NCBI GenBank assembly: GCA_903895725.1
Contig: CAITUV010000019.1
Coordinates: 1 to 36,367 of the forward strand
Length of the DNA stretch: 36,367 bases
Source: an uncultured Myxococcales bacterium
GTDB taxonomy: Bacteria > Myxococcota_A > UBA9042 > CAIXZC01
Direction of reading: 5' to 3'
Within the stretch, counting starts at the first letter, position 1, and the number at the start of each line of letters is the position of its first letter. The translations under genes and the position numbers were made by a program. The notes beneath the pieces are model-generated. The model had not been told where the DNA came from and did no database searches. It was given only the letters and a program-made list of their open reading frames with translations. This document shows, in pieces, positions 33,010 through 36,367 of this stretch.

Positions 33010-33029
33010 CCGCCCCCTCCAGGCGCCCT

Positions 33030-33057
33030 ATTATAGATTTCCAGTGCGAACCCGCAA
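33030..33057 (-). promoter_or_regulatory. Candidate promoter of the kinase/cyclase operon
   Basis: On the - strand a perfect TATAAT (complement of 33030-33035) lies 16 nt after TTGCGG (complement of 33052-33057). Only the first three bases of the -35 match consensus. The leader would be about 15 nt, ending in the GGAGGG ribosome site. Confidence 0.5.
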
Positions 33058-33091
33058 TCAAATAAATCAGGCTCCCGCCCACACGAGAACT

Positions 33092-33122
33092 TCCTTGCGC
33101 GCGCGGGCAAGGATGCTAATGT
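33092..33122 (+). promoter_or_regulatory. Candidate spoIID-gene promoter with overlapping inverted repeat
   Basis: TTGCGC (33095-33100) and TAATGT (33117-33122) are 16 nt apart, with TGC before the -10. TCCTTGC (33092-33098) and GCAAGGA (33107-33113) form a 7-bp inverted repeat with an 8-nt centre that covers the -35 and most of the spacer. A repressor bound there would block this promoter. Confidence 0.4.
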
Positions 33123-33143
33123 ACCGGCAACGGAGGGAATTCG

Positions 33144-34784
33144 ATGCGCATCCCGTTCCTCTGCCTGCTGCTCCTGGCTTTGCCCTGCTCGGCTCAAGAG
33201 AAGATGAGCCGGGAAGATACCGCGGCCATCCTGTTCTCCAACCGGTTCTCCTTCACGGCCGACGGCGAGCCCGTGCTGTCCATCCGGATCATGGAGGAGC
33301 AGAAGTCCATCAGCTTCATCGCACCGGACGGTCTGGCCGTTCAGCCCTCCGGCCCCGGCGGCCCGACCGTCGAGGTGAAAGGCAAGCTCACCTGGACGCT
33401 CTCCACCTCCGGCACGGCCCCCGCAAAGCTCGGGTGGCAGGTCGTGCTCGATGAATGGCCCACCAACGACTTCGAGCGTGGGCGGCAGGCAGCGGCCCGT
33501 TTCTCGGCCCAGGGCGTGCAGACCACCCGCATCGAGCTGGGTACGCTCTTCAGCTTCCAGGGCACGGTCTTCGATACCCGGACGACGTTGCTGTGTACCC
33601 AGGAAGCTCTTCCCACGTCACGGGAGGCCGAGCAGCTCAAGTCGAAGATGGAAGCCCTCTTTCCCGGTACCTACCGCCTCGTCGAGGTGCTCGTTGAGCG
33701 CCCCTCCGGAGACGTGATCCTCGAGCAGCGGGACCGGGGCCTCCGCCTGGTCGCCAGGAACGCTATCTGGTTCGAGCCCCTGGGAAGGGAGCTGACCGTT
33801 GAGAACGTCGAGTTCGCCAAGGGATTCCCGTGGCACGGCCGGGAAACCCGAAGCTACACCGGGCAGTTCTATGGCGCCGTGGATCGCTTCGGCATGCTGG
33901 CAATCGCCAACGTGCTGCCGGCCGAGCAGCTTCTGCGGGGCCTGGTGCCGGCCGAGATCTACCCCGACTCGCCGGCCGAAGCGCTCAAGGCACAGGCTGT
34001 GACGGCCCGCAATGAGCTGTTCTCCAAGATTGGTCACCGCCACCTGTCCGACCCGTACCTCCTGTGCGGCGACCAGCATTGCCAGGTCTACAAGGGGCTT
34101 GGCGCGCATCGCAAGCAGGCGGACCAGGCGGTGCGGGATACCCGGGGACACGTGATGTTCGATGGCGACGGCAGGCTGGCCGATGCCCGCTATCACTCCA
34201 CTTGCGGAGGGCACACCGAGAACGCGGTCGAGGCCTGGCCCGAGGTGACATCGCCCAATCTCGTGGGGCGCACGGACTCCCTCTCGGGCAAGGGAGACCC
34301 CTTCGCCCCGATCACCGAGGATGAGGTGGCCTCGTTCCTCGAGAATCCCCCGGACAGCTACTGCGGCAAATCCCCCAAGGGCAAAAGCACGTTCCGCTGG
34401 ACCAAGACGCTCTCCGCCAAGGAAATGGACGCCAAGGTTGCTACAACCCGGGATGTCGGCTCGGTCCGCTCCGTGACGGTCCTGCGCCGCGGCGTGTCGG
34501 GCCGCGTGAACCACATCCGGATCCAGGGGAGCGCCGGAGAAGTGGAGGTCAAGGGTGAGCTGGTCATCCGCCGCCTGTTCGGTGGGCTCAAGAGCAGCCT
34601 GTTCGTGCTGTCCCCCACCCTGTCCAACGGCAGCGTCACGGCCTGGACGTTCAAAGGCGGAGGGTTCGGCCACGGCGTCGGCATGTGTCAGCTCGGGGCC
34701 GCCGAGATGGCCCGCGCGGGCAAGTCGTTTCTCGACATCCTCCAGTTCTACTACAAGTCGGTGACGGTCAAGAGGATCTATTGA
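33144..34784 (+). CDS. Secreted SpoIID-domain lytic transglycosylase-like protein
   Basis: This 546-aa exported protein has a signal peptide (MRIPFLCLLLLALPCSAQ). Residues about 95-190 look like a SPOR-type fold (tentative). The SpoIID/LytB domain runs from about 250 to the end: GLVPAEIYPDSPAEALKAQAVTARNE contains the probable catalytic Glu E271, followed by YHSTCGGHTENA (350-361) and GGGFGHGVGMCQLGAAEM near the C-terminus. This family cleaves peptidoglycan glycan strands bare of stem peptides in Bacillus; in Gram-negative bacteria similar proteins are amidase-enhancer-like. GGAGGG is 6 nt before ATG 33144. Two nucleotides separate its stop from the next gene. Confidence 0.9.
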   Translation: MRIPFLCLLLLALPCSAQEKMSREDTAAILFSNRFSFTADGEPVLSIRIMEEQKSISFIAPDGLAVQPSGPGGPTVEVKGKLTWTLSTSGTAPAKLGWQVVLDEWPTNDFERGRQAAARFSAQGVQTTRIELGTLFSFQGTVFDTRTTLLCTQEALPTSREAEQLKSKMEALFPGTYRLVEVLVERPSGDVILEQRDRGLRLVARNAIWFEPLGRELTVENVEFAKGFPWHGRETRSYTGQFYGAVDRFGMLAIANVLPAEQLLRGLVPAEIYPDSPAEALKAQAVTARNELFSKIGHRHLSDPYLLCGDQHCQVYKGLGAHRKQADQAVRDTRGHVMFDGDGRLADARYHSTCGGHTENAVEAWPEVTSPNLVGRTDSLSGKGDPFAPITEDEVASFLENPPDSYCGKSPKGKSTFRWTKTLSAKEMDAKVATTRDVGSVRSVTVLRRGVSGRVNHIRIQGSAGEVEVKGELVIRRLFGGLKSSLFVLSPTLSNGSVTAWTFKGGGFGHGVGMCQLGAAEMARAGKSFLDILQFYYKSVTVKRIY

Positions 34785-34786
34785 CC

Positions 34787-36367
34787 ATGACTTCCCGTCT
34801 CGGCCGCGTCGCTCACAGCCGCCTCATTCCGCCTGCCGTGCTGGCCGGGATCTACATCTACCTCCTCGCCCTGCTCATTCCCTTCCTCCGATTCAACAAT
34901 CTGCTCAAGGGGGACGGGGCCGGCCACCTCATGCTCGTCGAGTTCACGGCCGATTACCTCCTTCCCTTCGGAACGGGCTGGTGCGACCGGGTCTGGACCG
35001 GCTTTCCCGCTGGCCAGCTGTATCCCTCGCTGTTCCACGTGCTGGCCGGGCTTCTCTCGTTCGTCACCGGCTCGGTTCTGGCGGTCAAGCTGATCATCAC
35101 AGCGGTCTGGCTCACGCTTCCGGCACTGCTCTTCGTGCTGGCCGGACGACTGGCCGACCGGGGAGCTCATCGCTGTCCCCTGCTCCATGCGTCGCTTCTG
35201 CTGGTGACCTGGAGCGGGGCCAATGTGCCCTCCTCCATCCTCAAGAGCCACGAGGCGTTCGGCACCAACCTGGAGTCGTCGGTTGCCAACGGGATGTACC
35301 CCTCGGCATTGGGTTTCCTCTTCTTTGTCCTCGTCCTGATGCTGGTCGCCAGGAGGGGACGAGTCCGGCCCGTGGCCCTGGGCATGTCGTTGGCGGCCTG
35401 CGTGCTTTCCCATCCGGTGTGGGCGCTCCTGGCGGCCCTGGCGGCCACGACGGCAGCGGCCCGGGACCTGCTCCTTCCGAGACGGAGCGATACGGCATCT
35501 GCCGAAGCTTCCGTGGGCCAGGGCTCCTCCCGGCCAATCCTCATCTGGCCTTTCCTGCGCTATGCCTTGGCCGCTTCCCTGGCCTTCAGCCTGTCCGCCT
35601 TCTTCGTGATTCCCATGCTCGCCCATTCCGAGCTGATGGACCCCATCCACCTGTCCTCCAAATGGGGGGCCGGAATCTGGGCCATGGCGACTTCGGCATT
35701 CGTCGTCATCGCGTGGCGCTGGCGGAGGATGCCGCCGGGCACCCACCTCCTGGCGGTCATGGGGCTGGTGATCGTGCTGGGCACGGCCGTCGGCGACCGC
35801 ATGGAGCTGCCCTTCCATTTCTTCCGCCTTACGGTTCCGATGATGTTCCTGGTGCTTCCCGCGTTGTTTGCAGCCCTCCACTTCCAGCACGACTCGGCCC
35901 CGCTGACCGAGGATACGGACAGTTGTGCCACGCCGCCGGCCACGGGTGACGGCCGCTTCGTACCGCTGCTCCGGTTCGCCAATTTCGTGATGGCCCTGGT
36001 GCTGACCGGGCTGTTCCATGCGGCCCAGGTTGCCGAAATGAAGGGGAATCCCGACCTGCCTCGGCTCAAGCTCCCCGGCTATTCGAGGACCGACGGCCGC
36101 ATCCTGGCTCTGGCGGAAGAGCTGCACACCCCCGGCTACATGGCGCTCCCGTATGGCGTAGTCTGGGCGGGCGGTGCGGTATCGCATGGCATTTCGGTGG
36201 AATCGGCACCAGCGGCCCAGGCCGTAGTGGGGCTTGCCACGCGTCTCAACCCGGGGGTCTACACCTGGGGCGTGGACAATCGGGACAACCCGGTGCTCCA
36301 GGTTCCGGACCCGGAGCTTCACCTCGGGAGACGCCAGCTCGACCTGCTCGGCTTCTCGCACCTGCTG
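34787..36367 (+). CDS. Large polytopic membrane protein, 3' truncated by the window end
   Basis: At least 527 residues are open to the window edge with no stop. About nine hydrophobic helices are seen (for example VLAGIYIYLLALLIPFL and ALGFLFFVLVLMLVAR). An early extracytoplasmic loop reads FGTGWCDRVWTGFPAGQLYPSLFHVL, the pattern of the PTPS-related/YfhO-like group of GT-C-type membrane proteins. The C-terminal part (from about 420) becomes soluble, with GYMALPYGVVW. ATG 34787 follows the SpoIID stop by two nucleotides, with AGAGGA about 10 nt upstream. Function is probably in cell-surface glycan or lipid-sugar handling, by family resemblance only. Confidence 0.75.
   Translation, partial: MTSRLGRVAHSRLIPPAVLAGIYIYLLALLIPFLRFNNLLKGDGAGHLMLVEFTADYLLPFGTGWCDRVWTGFPAGQLYPSLFHVLAGLLSFVTGSVLAVKLIITAVWLTLPALLFVLAGRLADRGAHRCPLLHASLLLVTWSGANVPSSILKSHEAFGTNLESSVANGMYPSALGFLFFVLVLMLVARRGRVRPVALGMSLAACVLSHPVWALLAALAATTAAARDLLLPRRSDTASAEASVGQGSSRPILIWPFLRYALAASLAFSLSAFFVIPMLAHSELMDPIHLSSKWGAGIWAMATSAFVVIAWRWRRMPPGTHLLAVMGLVIVLGTAVGDRMELPFHFFRLTVPMMFLVLPALFAALHFQHDSAPLTEDTDSCATPPATGDGRFVPLLRFANFVMALVLTGLFHAAQVAEMKGNPDLPRLKLPGYSRTDGRILALAEELHTPGYMALPYGVVWAGGAVSHGISVESAPAAQAVVGLATRLNPGVYTWGVDNRDNPVLQVPDPELHLGRRQLDLLGFSHLL

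Noticed and set aside
31075..33036. 653-codon + strand open frame opposite the kinase and cyclase
   Set aside because: The - strand carries complete catalytic motifs; the + strand reading is a compositional shadow.

Overview
This is a GC-rich window (about 62-64% by eye) with dense, mostly short-spaced or ATGA-overlapping genes. No rRNA, tRNA, CRISPR array, phage or IS gene was recognised. The best taxonomic guess is Myxococcota or a related lineage of the former Deltaproteobacteria. The grounds are a Hanks-type kinase with an HRDVSPPN-type catalytic loop and a C-terminal membrane anchor, an FHA-GAF-adenylate cyclase, a kinase-like protein ending in an FGE/SUMF1-type domain, and a Gram-negative set of lytic transglycosylase, Wzx and Wzy. 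This is inference from gene content, not a phylogenetic result.

Layout. (1) 1-459: non-coding edge with a 130-bp tandem repeat, a strong GC hairpin, a degenerate 24-bp repeat and a candidate promoter. (2) 460-10688, + strand: a surface-glycan operon centred on a legionaminic-acid-type nonulosonate pathway. Its order is legB, legC, a GT-B-like glycosyltransferase, a Wzx flippase, legF, a GT-A glycosyltransferase, legI, a ptmE-like nucleotidyltransferase and a Wzy-like protein. (3) 10752-16102, - strand: fnlC-fnlA-fnlB for UDP-N-acetyl-L-fucosamine. About 600 bp upstream lie a family-2 glycosyltransferase with a C-terminal Rossmann-like domain and a small cupin. (4) 16244-23440, + strand: a giant predicted pseudokinase with repeats, one membrane span, a coiled coil and an FGE-like C-terminus, then a periplasmic Slt-type lytic transglycosylase. 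(5) 23459-27457, + strand: a UPF0316 membrane protein, a GT39/ArnT-like membrane glycosyltransferase and a NodU-family carbamoyltransferase. (6) 27554-30008, + strand: a small secreted protein, an LPLAT-type acyltransferase and an atypical SDR, all coupled. (7) 30097-33009, - strand: a tail-anchored Ser/Thr kinase followed by an FHA-GAF-adenylate cyclase. (8) 33144-36367, + strand: a secreted SpoIID-domain protein and a large membrane protein cut by the window end.

How it may fit together. Blocks 2 and 3 plausibly build a Wzx/Wzy-type polysaccharide containing a CMP-activated nonulosonic acid and FucNAc. The hydrolysing 2-epimerase (LegG) and N-acetyltransferase (LegH) of the canonical legionaminate route are not in the window. 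Blocks 4-8 are envelope and signalling functions: peptidoglycan cleavage (Slt, SpoIID), lipid or glycan modification (acyltransferase, carbamoyltransferase, GT-C) and phospho-signalling (pseudokinase, kinase, FHA-cyclase). The least ordinary items are the pseudokinase-FGE protein, the glycosyltransferase-Rossmann fusion, the incomplete nonulosonate set, and the palindrome between the divergent promoters at 16140-16187.
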